Source: Halosimplex salinum (GTDB taxonomy: Archaea; Halobacteriota; Halobacteria; Halobacteriales; Haloarculaceae). Taken from it: a stretch of 64,000 nucleotides of DNA. Under the pieces are notes generated by a model that was given only the letters and a program-made list of their open reading frames with translations, made no database searches and was not told the DNA's origin. The translations under genes were made by a program, and so were the position numbers. The stretch lies in contig NZ_QWGG01000002.1 of NCBI RefSeq assembly GCF_003730195.1, positions 310,001-374,000 on the forward strand, read 5' to 3'. Within the stretch, counting starts at the first letter, position 1. Every line of letters starts with the position of its first letter. Shown here piece after piece: positions 16,155 through 24,692 of the stretch.

Positions 16155-17356
16155 CACAGCACCCCCTCGGCCTCAAGGACGCGGTGTTTCTCCGCGCAGT
16201 ACTCCGTCCAGGTGGGGACCACGGACACGTCGTCGGCCCCCGGCGTCTCGTCGGCGTCGAGCAGTTCGTCGAGGCAGTCGACCCACGCCTCGGTCCGGGG
16301 CTCGGCCACGGCGACGCCGCGCTGGTCGCCCAGCAGTTCCTTCACGAACGTGTCCGCCGAGAGCGCGAGCTTCGTCCGCATGCCGTAGGCCTCCAGCGGC
16401 GCGAGGCCGTAGGACATCCACGCCGGGCAGGCGAAGGCGTCGGCCGACTTGTAGTGGGCCGGCAGTTCGTCGTCGGGGATGTAGCCGGCGAACCTGACGT
16501 CGTCCTCGATGCCCTCGTCGCGGACGATCTCTCTCAAAGTCTCCTCGTGGGAGCCGGTGCCGCCGATAACGAGTCCCACGTCGTCACGTCGCTCGCGGAG
16601 GCGCGCGAACGCGCGCAGGAGGAGGTCCAATCGCTTGCGCGGGTCGAGGCGGCTCAGCGCCAGCACGACGTGTTCGCGGTCCATCAGCTCGACGTGCGGC
16701 GTCTCGTCGTGGTCTGCCAGCCACTCGTCGGCGACGCCGGGGTGGACGACGACCGGGTCGACGTCGTAGAGCACTTCGAGCTCGGCGGCGACCCGGTTCG
16801 AGCCGGTGAAGACGACGTCGCAGGCGGCCATCGCCCGGTTCTGGAGCCACTCCTCGATCTCGGCTTTCCCCCGCGGGACGAGCGCGTCGTCGATGTCGGA
16901 CTGGAACTCCGAGTGGCCGGGCACGGCGTCGATCAGGTCGTCGAAGCCGTCGTCGCGGCGGTGGGGGAGCAGGCGCGGGTTGTCGCGAAACCAGAGAATA
17001 GACCCGTGGACGTGGGTCGTGAAGGGCACGTCGAGGTCCGAGAACGCTTCGACGAGGTAGATCTGGATGTTGCGGTAGTGCGTGAAGAGAACGTCGGGGT
17101 CGACGTCGGGGACCGTCGCGAGGAGGCCGCCGGTCTCGGTGACGAAGTCGGCGATCCCCGAGGCGGTGTCCGGCGCGCTGTAGGTGCGGACGGAGACGTT
17201 CGCGGGGAGGTCGAACTCGTCGAGGAACGAGTCGGAGTAGTCGGCGGTGACGAGCGTGACCTCGTGTCCGACCCCGGCGAAGTATTTCGCTTCTTCGATG
17301 ACGAGCCGTTCCGCCCCTCCGGACTGGAGAGGTATCGAAACCATCCCGATATGCAT
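16154..17356 (-). CDS. Family 4 glycosyltransferase (GT-B)
   Basis: This 400-residue protein starts MHIGMVSIPLQSGGAERLVIEEAKYF, the acceptor-side opening of GT4 enzymes. The donor half has VVLALSRLDPRKRLDLLLRAFA, LVIGGTGSHEETLREIV, FAGYIPDDELPAHYKSADAFACPAW and GLAPLEAYGM, matching the E-x7-E donor site. It should transfer a sugar from an NDP donor to a lipid-linked glycan. The ATG at 17356 is 29 nt from a near-perfect dyad, so it is likely leaderless. The AlkP gene follows with overlapping stop and start. Confidence 0.92.
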   Translation of the reverse strand: MHIGMVSIPLQSGGAERLVIEEAKYFAGVGHEVTLVTADYSDSFLDEFDLPANVSVRTYSAPDTASGIADFVTETGGLLATVPDVDPDVLFTHYRNIQIYLVEAFSDLDVPFTTHVHGSILWFRDNPRLLPHRRDDGFDDLIDAVPGHSEFQSDIDDALVPRGKAEIEEWLQNRAMAACDVVFTGSNRVAAELEVLYDVDPVVVHPGVADEWLADHDETPHVELMDREHVVLALSRLDPRKRLDLLLRAFARLRERRDDVGLVIGGTGSHEETLREIVRDEGIEDDVRFAGYIPDDELPAHYKSADAFACPAWMSYGLAPLEAYGMRTKLALSADTFVKELLGDQRGVAVAEPRTEAWVDCLDELLDADETPGADDVSVVPTWTEYCAEKHRVLEAEGVL

Positions 17357-17385
17357 CGAGTCCGACTACCCGCCCACCGCACTTC

Positions 17386-17402
17386 CTTATCGGTCCGATA
17401 AG
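17386..17402 (-). promoter_or_regulatory. 17-bp dyad promoter motif, perfect palindrome (GT4 operon)
   Basis: CTTATCGGTCCGATAAG is fully self-complementary around a central T. It lies 29 nt from the GT4 ATG at 17356 and is the cleanest copy in the window. Confidence 0.8.
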
Positions 17403-17424
17403 CGCGCGTCTCACCGGATTAGGC

Positions 17425-17505
17425 GGTGCGAACCGACGGGGGGCGCATCACGGTGCGAACCGGCCGTGGTCGCGTCACACTGCGAACCGACGGTGACCGC
17501 GTCAC
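17425..17505. repeat. 27-bp tandem repeat, three copies
   Basis: Copies lie at 17425-17451, 17452-17478 and 17479-17505, sharing TGCGAACCG and a GCGTCAC-like end. The last copy runs over the stop codon (17502-17504) of the AlkP gene to the right. Confidence 0.85.
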
Positions 17506-18473
17506 ACGTACCCCAGGTCGCGGAGGCGCTTCTCGACGTCGACGTCTCCCCCGTCGTCGGCCGGCGCCCCCGTCGTCTCGGGTTCGTACGTGCCTTCGTC
17601 GGTCGCGCTCGTCTCGATCCACGGGACCGTCTTCACGACCGGGTGGAGGAACGCCTCGCGGTGGTCGACGTCGCCCCACTCGCCGATGGCTTCTCCGTGG
17701 TCGGCCGTGATCGCGACGGTCTCCGCGTCGAGGTTCTCCAGCGCCAGGGCGACCTCGTCGAGGACGAGCCGCAGGTTGTCGAGGTACAGCTCCCACACCG
17801 TCTCGCGGTCGGCGTCGCCGCGCGCGAAGGCGTCCAGCGGCGACCGCTCGAGGGGCGTGGGGTCGCGGTCCTCGGCGAGCGCGCCGGCGAGGTAGGGAGC
17901 GTGGGGCTGCATGAAGTGGGCGATAACCCGGTCGTGCTCCTCCGAGCGCGACACGTCGACGAGTCGGTCGGTGACCCGTCTGGGCGGCACGTTGCCGAGA
18001 TCGTCGTCGTGGCCGTCCCGCCAGACCATGTCGAGCCGGCCGAAGTCCGCGGCGTCGACCGCGTCCCAGGCCGGTCGGCCCGGGACCTCCCGCTCGTAGG
18101 GCGGGACGTCGCCGTCGACGAACAGCATCTGCGCGTGCGTGTTCGCGGTGAGGTACGCGGTGTCGGCCACCTCGCGGCGTCGGTCGCCGGTGAAGGTCTT
18201 CGCCAGCCACTCGAAGGAGTGGCTCCCGACCGAGACCGTCCGTTCGATCCGGTCGGCGTCGAGGAAGTCGTACTCCGGCGCGACCGCGCGGAGCGCGTCG
18301 ACGCGGCAGGCGTCGAGCACGAGCAGCGCGTCCCACTCGCGGTCGTAGACGTTCGTCCCGAGGGGGTATCGCGACGTGATCGTGTACCAGGTCCCGAGGT
18401 ACGCGTCGTAGGCGCGGCGCGCGGCGGCGTAGGACAGGCCCGAGCCGCTCCGGGCGAGTTCGGCGATGTTCAC
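17502..18473 (-). CDS. AlkP-superfamily enzyme, short form (paralog of 31738-32679)
   Basis: The protein has 323 residues. DALLVLDACRVDALRAVAPEY (48-68) holds the metal Asp, VGSHSFEWL (82-90) the conserved Ser86, and VAITADHGEAIGEWG the second metal site, ending RDLGYV. It is nearly collinear with the 31738-32679 protein, including NVY-RDWDAL and KTFT. Neither has a CxPxR sulfatase motif or a signal peptide. It probably transfers or removes a phosphate-type group on a cell-surface precursor, but the substrate is unknown. The ATG at 18473 is placed by the dyad 32 nt upstream. The tandem repeat at 17425-17505 covers its last codons. Confidence 0.82.
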   Translation of the reverse strand: MNIAELARSGSGLSYAAARRAYDAYLGTWYTITSRYPLGTNVYDREWDALLVLDACRVDALRAVAPEYDFLDADRIERTVSVGSHSFEWLAKTFTGDRRREVADTAYLTANTHAQMLFVDGDVPPYEREVPGRPAWDAVDAADFGRLDMVWRDGHDDDLGNVPPRRVTDRLVDVSRSEEHDRVIAHFMQPHAPYLAGALAEDRDPTPLERSPLDAFARGDADRETVWELYLDNLRLVLDEVALALENLDAETVAITADHGEAIGEWGDVDHREAFLHPVVKTVPWIETSATDEGTYEPETTGAPADDGGDVDVEKRLRDLGYV

Positions 18474-18505
18474 GGGTACCGGTCCGTAGCGGCGGCGGGC
18501 CCTTC

Positions 18506-18522
18506 CTTATGCACGCGGTAAG
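18506..18522 (-). promoter_or_regulatory. 17-bp dyad promoter motif (AlkP enzyme)
   Basis: Read toward the gene it is CTTACCGCGTGCATAAG. It is 32 nt from ATG 18473. The region is also downstream of the asparagine-synthase-like gene, whose stop is at 18553. Confidence 0.7.
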
Positions 18523-18552
18523 TCACTCGGGGCCCGCTTCGCGGCCGGGCGG

Positions 18553-20313
18553 TCAGTCCTCGCGGCACTCGTGAGCGGCCGCCTGCGTGAGCGCGTCGTG
18601 CAGGCGGAGCGCGTGCCGGACCGACAGGTCCTCCGACACCGGGGCGGACAGGCGCGCGGCCACGTCGTAGCGCTCGTAGACCGCCTCGCGGTCCGGCCAC
18701 GCCGACTCGAACGGCGAGAGGAACGGGAGCAGTCGCCGGAGGAACGACTCGGCGTAGTTGAGCAGGGGCGCGTCGTGGGGGCGGTCCGGCGGGTTGTGGC
18801 GGTCGATCGCGGGGTCGAGTCGCTCCATCGCCGCGCGGAACGTGTCCGGCGACCGGTGCTCGGGCGGGGTGCGGAGGTGCCAGTCGAGGAGGCCGCTGTC
18901 GACGGCGACGAACGATTCGAGGAAGTTGTCCGCCAGGTGCGTCCGGAAGGGCAACACCGGCTGGTTGCGGATGGCGAGGAGGTCCGTGGCGTTGTGGTCG
19001 GTCGCCGCACGGTCCCGGCAGGCGTCGAGTTCGCTCCCCAGCGACGAGCGGAGGAACGCGGCCGGGTCGTCGACCTCGACGTCCTCGAAGACGCGCCTCG
19101 CCGACCGCGTGAGGTCCCGGCTGTCCGGGGCCGAGAAGCCGAGCGTGTCGAGGAGCGAGTCGAACGGGTCCGGGTCGGTCGCCAGACGCCGCCACGGGAG
19201 GCGCTTGCCGGCGATCTCGACGGCGTCGCGTTCGAGGAAGAAGCCCTTGAAGAGGGTGTCGTACAGCAGGCCGTGGTACACCGAGTCGACCTCGATGTCG
19301 TCGGTGTAGCCGGCGTGGTGGACGTGCAGGGACTCCTTGATCGACTGGCTGTAGCGGCTCTTGGACGGGTCGAGCGACAGGTAGCGGTCGTCGGTCTCGA
19401 GGACCCGGTGGTCGGCGCCGTACTGCTCCGCCACCCGCCGGGCGGCGGCGACCTCCTGGTCGTTCGGCGAGCCGACGGTGTAACAGCGGCTGACGGCGGG
19501 GAGTTCGGAGAGGAGGACGCGCGAGTCGTAGCCGGCCGAGAGGAGGAGGCCGGTCTCGCCGGGGTAGTCGCTCCGGCGGTCGATGGCGGTGCGGAGGCGG
19601 TTGGCCAGTTCGGCTGCGTAGTCGAACTCCGCCGGATCGTAGACGAAGCGGCGAAACTCCCCGTGGCCGTCGCGGGTGACGTACCCGTCGAAGGGCGCCC
19701 GACGGGTCCGCTCGAACAGGGTCTTCTCCCCGAGCACGGTCCCGAGGTGGAGGAACTCCAGCAGGGCGGTGCGGCGCACCTCCGGGTCCGGGACAGTCTC
19801 CTGGACCGGCGTCGGATCCGAGCCGAAGACGCGGGTCCCGGGAGCGTCGGTGTAGAAACACTCCCACGAGCGGATGGGGTCGGTGGCGACGAGCGCGTCC
19901 TCGCCGTGTTCGAGCGCGACGAGATAGGAGCCGTTCAGATCGGCGAACGCCGCAGCGCCGCGCTCGGCGTAGGCGTCGGCGAGCCAGGCGGCGACAGCGT
20001 CGCCACCGGTCGGACAGTACGCCTCGCCCCACACGACGCAGTGACCGGCCTCGTGCTCGTAGACGTCGCTGCGGCCGGACACGCCGAGCGCGGGGTCTCT
20101 GAGGCCGACGGTCAGGTGCTCGCCCGCGACGACGGCGTCGAACGCGTCCGTCTCGCGGTGGCGTTCGAAGGCCGTCCGGTCGCCGAAGACGCCGAACACT
20201 TCCTTGCGCATCCGCATCCGGTTCCGGTCGGTGCCGGCCCGGGCGATCCAGTCGTCTTCGCCGGTCAACAGTTCCATCGAACCCCTCGTGGTGTCGCGGA
20301 GAGAGTCGCTCAC
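18553..20313 (-). CDS. Asparagine-synthase-like (AsnB/AANH superfamily) protein
   Basis: The protein has 586 residues from GTG 20313, and ATG 20277 would give 574. The N-terminal third resembles the glutaminase-like half of AsnB (FGVFGDRTAFERH, DLNGSYLVAL) but lacks the N-terminal Cys needed for glutamine hydrolysis. The synthetase half has the PP-loop GLLLSAGYDSRVLLSEL (255-271). Such proteins form amides through an adenylated carboxylate, and in polysaccharide loci they are thought to amidate sugar acids or modify peptides. Here a uronic acid made by the dehydrogenase would be a fitting but unproven substrate. It lies 8 nt after the deacetylase gene, in the same operon. Confidence 0.78.
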   Translation of the reverse strand: MSDSLRDTTRGSMELLTGEDDWIARAGTDRNRMRMRKEVFGVFGDRTAFERHRETDAFDAVVAGEHLTVGLRDPALGVSGRSDVYEHEAGHCVVWGEAYCPTGGDAVAAWLADAYAERGAAAFADLNGSYLVALEHGEDALVATDPIRSWECFYTDAPGTRVFGSDPTPVQETVPDPEVRRTALLEFLHLGTVLGEKTLFERTRRAPFDGYVTRDGHGEFRRFVYDPAEFDYAAELANRLRTAIDRRSDYPGETGLLLSAGYDSRVLLSELPAVSRCYTVGSPNDQEVAAARRVAEQYGADHRVLETDDRYLSLDPSKSRYSQSIKESLHVHHAGYTDDIEVDSVYHGLLYDTLFKGFFLERDAVEIAGKRLPWRRLATDPDPFDSLLDTLGFSAPDSRDLTRSARRVFEDVEVDDPAAFLRSSLGSELDACRDRAATDHNATDLLAIRNQPVLPFRTHLADNFLESFVAVDSGLLDWHLRTPPEHRSPDTFRAAMERLDPAIDRHNPPDRPHDAPLLNYAESFLRRLLPFLSPFESAWPDREAVYERYDVAARLSAPVSEDLSVRHALRLHDALTQAAAHECRED

Positions 20314-20321
20314 GTCGCCCG

Positions 20322-21692
20322 TCAATGCTGTCCCTGCGGCGCGAGCACGTCCGAACACGTCACGACGTTCACGTCCGCGCCGTCGACGTACTCGAGCAGC
20401 GCCGCGAAGTCGCTCTCGGAGATCTCGCCCGCCTCCGCTCCGATCGCGTGGTGGTTCAAAACGAGGTGCTGGCCGAACTCGGCCGCGTAGTCGACGTACT
20501 GCCTGACCCGGTCGGTGTTCGCGGCCGCGATCCGGCTGTTGTAGTAGTCCGTCGTGGCGGGCCGTCCGTTGGGCATGCCGCCGAAGGTGTACAGCGAGTC
20601 GTGGACGTCCCGGACGATGCGCATCGTCGCCGGCCCGACCATGTTCTTCGGCGTCAGGAAGTGGCGCGCGCCCGCCTCGAACCCCTTGTCCACGAGGAAC
20701 CGCTTGTTCCCCTCGATGACGCTCCGCTGTTTCGCCGCGGACGACTCCGTGAGGAGCTTCTCCCCGACGTACGGGTGCGAGGCCATGTCCCAGCCCGCGT
20801 CCGACATCTCGCGCATCATCCCGACGTCGAGCCGGTCGCCCCGGTAGACGGCGTCCGAGATGACGCCCTCGACGCCGCTGAAGCCGTACTCCTCCATCAG
20901 CGGGAACGCCGTCTCGTAGTGGCTCTCGTGGGTGTCGTCGAACGTGAACGTCACGGACCCCGCGTCCGGGGCGTCCGCGAGCCGCACGTCGTCGACCGAC
21001 ACGTCGATAGCGGCGTCGTCCTGGTCGCGGCGCCGGGCGACGAGTCGGACCTCCTGGACGGCCGAAAGGTCGGGATCGCCGCGGACCGCCGTGACGCCCA
21101 TGTCCGAGCGGACCCACGTCCCGACGGGTCCCGGGAACGTCCGCGTCATCCTGACCATGTTCGACTCGTCCGGGGCCAGCAGCGCCACCGAGAGCTTCGC
21201 GATCGCCGGCGCTCGCACCTTGACGGCCAGGGAGACGTTCTTGCCGTCGAAGTCCCGCGGCTCGCCGAACGACGTGAACGCTCCCGCGAACGCGTCGTCG
21301 CCCGACGCCCGCAGCCGCATGGACTGGGACCCGGCGTAGACGCCCTCGAGCTCCGGTTCGACCGTCCCCTGGTCCGAGAGTGCGTACCAGTACTCGAGGT
21401 CCTCGAAGCCCTCCAGCCGGTCTCCCACGTCCGTTCGGGGGACCGATGCGGTACCCGTGCGGCCGGCGGGCGTCGACGTACTCGTCCCAGTGTCGGGCGC
21501 GCCGGCGGTGGTGGCGTCCGTCTCGCCGCTGGTCGCGGCGTCCGTCTCGGCCCCGGTCGCGACGTCGGTCCCCGCGTCGGTCCCGTCCGTGGGCGTGACG
21601 ACGCCCGGGTCGTTCCGGCCCCCGACACCGGCGCAGCCGGCGAGGCCGACCGCTCCGACGGTCGCGAGGAAGGCTCGTCTGGACTGTCTCAT
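20322..21692 (-). CDS. Tat lipoprotein with NodB-like deacetylase domain
   Basis: This 456-residue protein begins MRQSRRAFLATVGAVGLAGC, a Tat signal with lipobox C20, followed by a Thr/Asp/Gly linker to about residue 88. A carbohydrate-binding-like beta domain (about 90-240) precedes the deacetylase domain: VTFTFDDTHESH (247-258), WDMASHPYVG (301-310) and LVLNHHAIG. The second His of H-x3-H is replaced (SHPYVG). It is a close paralog of the 32911-34257 protein. ATG 21692 is 31 nt from a dyad, which settles the start against longer in-frame alternatives. It is first in an operon with the asparagine-synthase-like gene. Confidence 0.87.
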   Translation of the reverse strand: MRQSRRAFLATVGAVGLAGCAGVGGRNDPGVVTPTDGTDAGTDVATGAETDAATSGETDATTAGAPDTGTSTSTPAGRTGTASVPRTDVGDRLEGFEDLEYWYALSDQGTVEPELEGVYAGSQSMRLRASGDDAFAGAFTSFGEPRDFDGKNVSLAVKVRAPAIAKLSVALLAPDESNMVRMTRTFPGPVGTWVRSDMGVTAVRGDPDLSAVQEVRLVARRRDQDDAAIDVSVDDVRLADAPDAGSVTFTFDDTHESHYETAFPLMEEYGFSGVEGVISDAVYRGDRLDVGMMREMSDAGWDMASHPYVGEKLLTESSAAKQRSVIEGNKRFLVDKGFEAGARHFLTPKNMVGPATMRIVRDVHDSLYTFGGMPNGRPATTDYYNSRIAAANTDRVRQYVDYAAEFGQHLVLNHHAIGAEAGEISESDFAALLEYVDGADVNVVTCSDVLAPQGQH

Positions 21693-22031
21693 CTGGGTCG
21701 TCCCCACGCCGCCGATCCACTTACTTATCGGTCGCGTAGGCCGCCAGCGGGTCGCCACCGCCCTCCCCGGTCGCTTCTCACTCGCGCGCCGACGCGCCGC
21801 CCGCACTCACCGCCCAGATCGCCCGGTTTCGCCGTCGACGACGGGCTCTGACGGCGACTATCGGGGGCCTAAACGACGGGGACCGACCGCTCGGATCCGT
21901 CGCGGTCCGCGTCGAACCACCGGGACAGTGATCGCGCTACTGACCGTTTCGCCGGCAAAATCGGCCGAAACAGTCCGAAACGGTCGAGACTATCGAGGTC
22001 ATTCATCACCCCCAGCCACGGTCCATGTCCC
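21693..22031. other. Divergent intergenic region between deacetylase and beta-helix genes
   Basis: It carries one dyad near the leftward gene. No clear TATA or dyad was found at the usual distance from the rightward start. GAAAC/CGAAAC words recur around 21945-21985. No gene is seen. Confidence 0.45.
21724..21740 (-). promoter_or_regulatory. 17-bp dyad promoter motif (deacetylase operon)
   Basis: Toward the gene it reads CCTACGCGACCGATAAG. It is 31 nt from ATG 21692. Confidence 0.65.
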
Positions 22032-22042
22032 GTGACATCTGA
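22025..22042 (+). CDS. Possible 5-codon leader ORF (MSRDI)
   Basis: ATG TCC CGT GAC ATC TGA overlaps the first 11 nt of the beta-helix gene (GTG 22032). Unlike the other leader candidates it has no dyad at the expected distance, so support is weak. Confidence 0.25.
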   Translation: MSRDI

Positions 22043-23519
22043 ACTGTCTTCCACGCGGCTCGACCGGCGATCGTTTCTGAAATCCGGGAGTGCGGGACTC
22101 GCAGGGGTGGGGGTGTTCTCGGGGGTCGCGTCGGCGTACCACGAACTCGACGACGAGTACGGCACCTCGCTCTACGTGACCGACTACGGCGCCGACCGCA
22201 CCGGCGAGGAGTCGGTCGTGGACGTGATCGAGGACCTCGCGGACGACGACACGCTCCTGAAGTTCCCGTCGGGGCGGTACTACATGGACCGCAAGGTCCG
22301 GTTCACCGACTTCGACCACTTCGGGATGGCGGGGCTGGACGCGACGCTCGTCCCGGCTCACTTTCACTCCTTCGCGGACGATTCGAACAAACTGTTCCGG
22401 CTCGGGACCCCGGAGGTGCCGGGGAACGACCTCCACATCCAGAACTTCACGGTCGACTTCACGGCCGCCGACACGGGGGTCAGGGTGTTCGACGTCGCCG
22501 TCGACGACGGGCTCACGGTGAAAAACATCGACATCCGGGGCCGCCACGACAGCGGCACCTGGGGGCCGGCGCTGTTCCGCATCACCGACGGCGGCGGCGA
22601 GGGGGTCGTCCAGGGCTTTCGCGCCCCGGACGGAGCGGCGGCGACGTGGCAGACCCCGGGCGACCACCTCTGGCGCGGGCCGACCGGCATCCTCTGCTCG
22701 TGGGCCCACGAGGGGACGATCACCTTTCGCGACTGCGTGCTCGGCGGCTTTCCCGACAACGGGCTCTACGCCTCGGGCGGCAGCGGCAGGGTGAACGTCG
22801 AGGGCGGTCGCTACGCCAACAGCGGCACCGCGTCGCTCCGGCTCGGCGGCCGGCGGGTCTCCGTCACCGGCGCGACCGTGGTGGTCGACGACCAGCCCTG
22901 GGACATCCCGCAGGAGGGGATCCGCCTCGACCACGGCGAGTGGGTGGTCGTCGACGACACGACGGTGTCGATGCCCAACCCCACCGGCGAGGGGATCAAC
23001 GTCGGGAGCGAGGTGGACGGGGCGTTCGTCAAGCACTCGGACGTGACCGTCGGCGAAGACGCGTCCATCGGCGTCCACGTGAACCCGGGCACTGGACCGA
23101 CGTACCTCGAGGACGTGGGCGTCGAGATGCGCGACAGCAACAACGCGATCCAGATCGGGGCGGGCGGCGGCGGCGAGGTTGGGCTCTCGAACGTCCGGAT
23201 CACCGGCGACGCCGGCGGCGAGACGATGCGCCACGCTATCCGCTGTCTGCGGAACGGCTGCGAGTTCCGGAACGTCACCATCGACCAGACCGGCGGGAAC
23301 AAGCGCCGCGGCATCCTCCTTGCGGGGCGAGACGCCTACGTCGACGACTGCGACATCGCCGTCGCCGAGCGCGGCCTCTCCGTGAAGGACGAGGGCGCCT
23401 GGATCGAAGACACCCGTAGCGTCTCCTACGACGAGGACCGCGCCTCGATCAAGATATTCGACGACGTCGCGGACTACCGACTCAAGCACAACGACTTCCC
23501 CAACGGGATCGACGACTGA
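22032..23519 (+). CDS. Tat-exported right-handed beta-helix protein (paralog of 7533-9161)
   Basis: The protein has 495 residues from GTG 22032. The Tat signal is DRRSFLKSG followed by a hydrophobic stretch that ends FSGVASA near residue 36. The mature part has the beta-helix repeat pattern with blocks shared with the first copy (GRYYMDRKVRFTDFDHFGM, FPDNGLYASGGSG, DQTGGNKRRG). It probably acts on or binds an extracellular polysaccharide as lyase, epimerase or scaffold, with no catalytic residues assigned. It is divergent from a deacetylase lipoprotein, whereas the first copy precedes one in the same direction. The pairing is therefore conserved though the arrangement differs. Confidence 0.86.
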   Translation: MTSELSSTRLDRRSFLKSGSAGLAGVGVFSGVASAYHELDDEYGTSLYVTDYGADRTGEESVVDVIEDLADDDTLLKFPSGRYYMDRKVRFTDFDHFGMAGLDATLVPAHFHSFADDSNKLFRLGTPEVPGNDLHIQNFTVDFTAADTGVRVFDVAVDDGLTVKNIDIRGRHDSGTWGPALFRITDGGGEGVVQGFRAPDGAAATWQTPGDHLWRGPTGILCSWAHEGTITFRDCVLGGFPDNGLYASGGSGRVNVEGGRYANSGTASLRLGGRRVSVTGATVVVDDQPWDIPQEGIRLDHGEWVVVDDTTVSMPNPTGEGINVGSEVDGAFVKHSDVTVGEDASIGVHVNPGTGPTYLEDVGVEMRDSNNAIQIGAGGGGEVGLSNVRITGDAGGETMRHAIRCLRNGCEFRNVTIDQTGGNKRRGILLAGRDAYVDDCDIAVAERGLSVKDEGAWIEDTRSVSYDEDRASIKIFDDVADYRLKHNDFPNGIDD

Positions 23520-23586
23520 GCCCGATCCGTCCCCGTTCGACGGCTCTCCGATACGCATCGTGGCGAATACGGGCCGTGTGCCGGCG

Positions 23587-23603
23587 CTTACGGACGAGAT
23601 AAT
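23587..23603 (+). promoter_or_regulatory. 17-bp dyad promoter motif (GT2 gene)
   Basis: CTTACGGACGAGATAAT, ending 29 nt before ATG 23633. Confidence 0.7.
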
Positions 23604-23632
23604 AATGGCGTGGGGTCGCGACGTTCCGGGCA

Positions 23633-24604
23633 ATGCCGACTGTGAGCGTCGTCATCCCGACGTACGACCGCGCGGATATCCTGCCGCGCGCGATGGACAG
23701 CGCCCTCGGACAGACGTTCGCCGACCTCGAACTCGTCGTGGTCGACGACGGCTCGACCGACGAGACCGAGTCCGTCGTCGCCGACTACGACGACGCCCGG
23801 GTCCGGTACGTCGCCCACGAGACGAACCGCGGCGGGAACGTCGCCCGCAACACCGGAATCGAGGCGGCCGAGGGGGAGTACGTCGCCTTCCTCGACTCCG
23901 ACGACGAGTGGAAGCCGACGAAGCTCGAACGCCAGATCGACCGTCTCGACGCGGACGATACGGACTGGGTGGCGGCCTACTGCGACTTCGAGACGCGGTG
24001 CGAGGGGCCGGCGGCGCGGCTGGAGTCGCTGGCCGCCGGGCTGCTCGCGCGAGCCGACGGCGACCACCCGACCGAGGGCGGCGAGGAACTCGTGGGCGAG
24101 ATCCTGGCCGACCGGCTCCACCCGGGCGCCGGGTCCACGCTCGTCGCGCGGACGGACGTCGCGCGCTCGGTGGGCGGCTTCGACGAGGAACTCGACCGGT
24201 TCCAGGACCCCGAGTTCGTGCTCCGACTCCTCGACGAGGGGCCGCTCGCCCACGTCGACGCGCCGCTGGTCGTCCGTCACGACACCGGCACGCCCGCGGC
24301 GGAGACGGTTACGGCCGCCGACCGCGAGTACCTCGAGAAGTACGCCGACGCCGTCGAACGCGCCGAGGAGCGCGGATTCGACGTCAGGGGTCGCCACGAC
24401 CTCATCCTCGCCAAGCGACACCTGGCCGAGGGGGCGTTCCGCACCGCGGTCCGACACCTCGCCGGCGCGACGGTGCCGGGCCGGCACGTGCCCGGCCTCG
24501 TATGGGCCGCTGCGGGGGGCCTCCGGCGCCGAACCGACCGGCGGACCGCGCTGACGGGGGCGCTCGCCGCCGCGGTCCTCGTCGTCCTCGCGCGGCGTCG
24601 GTGA
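23633..24604 (+). CDS. Family 2 glycosyltransferase
   Basis: This 323-residue GT-A enzyme has the start VSVVIPTYDRADILPRAMDS, VVDDGSTDET (37-46), AFLDSDDEWKP (85-95) with the metal-binding DSD, and DEELDRFQDPEFVLRLLDEG as the acceptor/catalytic segment. It transfers a sugar at the cytosolic membrane face. The last 20 residues (ALTGALAAAVLVVLARRR) form one membrane helix with a positive tail that would anchor it. ATG 23633 fits the dyad spacing. Its 88-nt gap to the DUF1616 gene contains a separate dyad. Confidence 0.92.
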   Translation: MPTVSVVIPTYDRADILPRAMDSALGQTFADLELVVVDDGSTDETESVVADYDDARVRYVAHETNRGGNVARNTGIEAAEGEYVAFLDSDDEWKPTKLERQIDRLDADDTDWVAAYCDFETRCEGPAARLESLAAGLLARADGDHPTEGGEELVGEILADRLHPGAGSTLVARTDVARSVGGFDEELDRFQDPEFVLRLLDEGPLAHVDAPLVVRHDTGTPAAETVTAADREYLEKYADAVERAEERGFDVRGRHDLILAKRHLAEGAFRTAVRHLAGATVPGRHVPGLVWAAAGGLRRRTDRRTALTGALAAAVLVVLARRR

Positions 24605-24645
24605 GGGCAGCCCCGCTCGACCGCGGCCGGACGGCTCGACGCGGG

Positions 24646-24662
24646 ATTACGCGCACGATAAG
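24646..24662 (+). promoter_or_regulatory. 17-bp dyad promoter motif (DUF1616 gene)
   Basis: ATTACGCGCACGATAAG, ending 30 nt before ATG 24693. Confidence 0.7.
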
Positions 24663-24692
24663 TAAGGAACCCCTGCGCCTACCGGCGATCGG

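Noticed and set aside
18553..21720. A 1055-codon open frame covering the asparagine-synthase-like gene and running through the deacetylase gene
   Set aside because: The upstream two-fifths is Arg/Gly-rich and antisense-frame-like. The deacetylase in another frame has clear domains and a motif-defined start. The true gene starts at 20313 or 20277.
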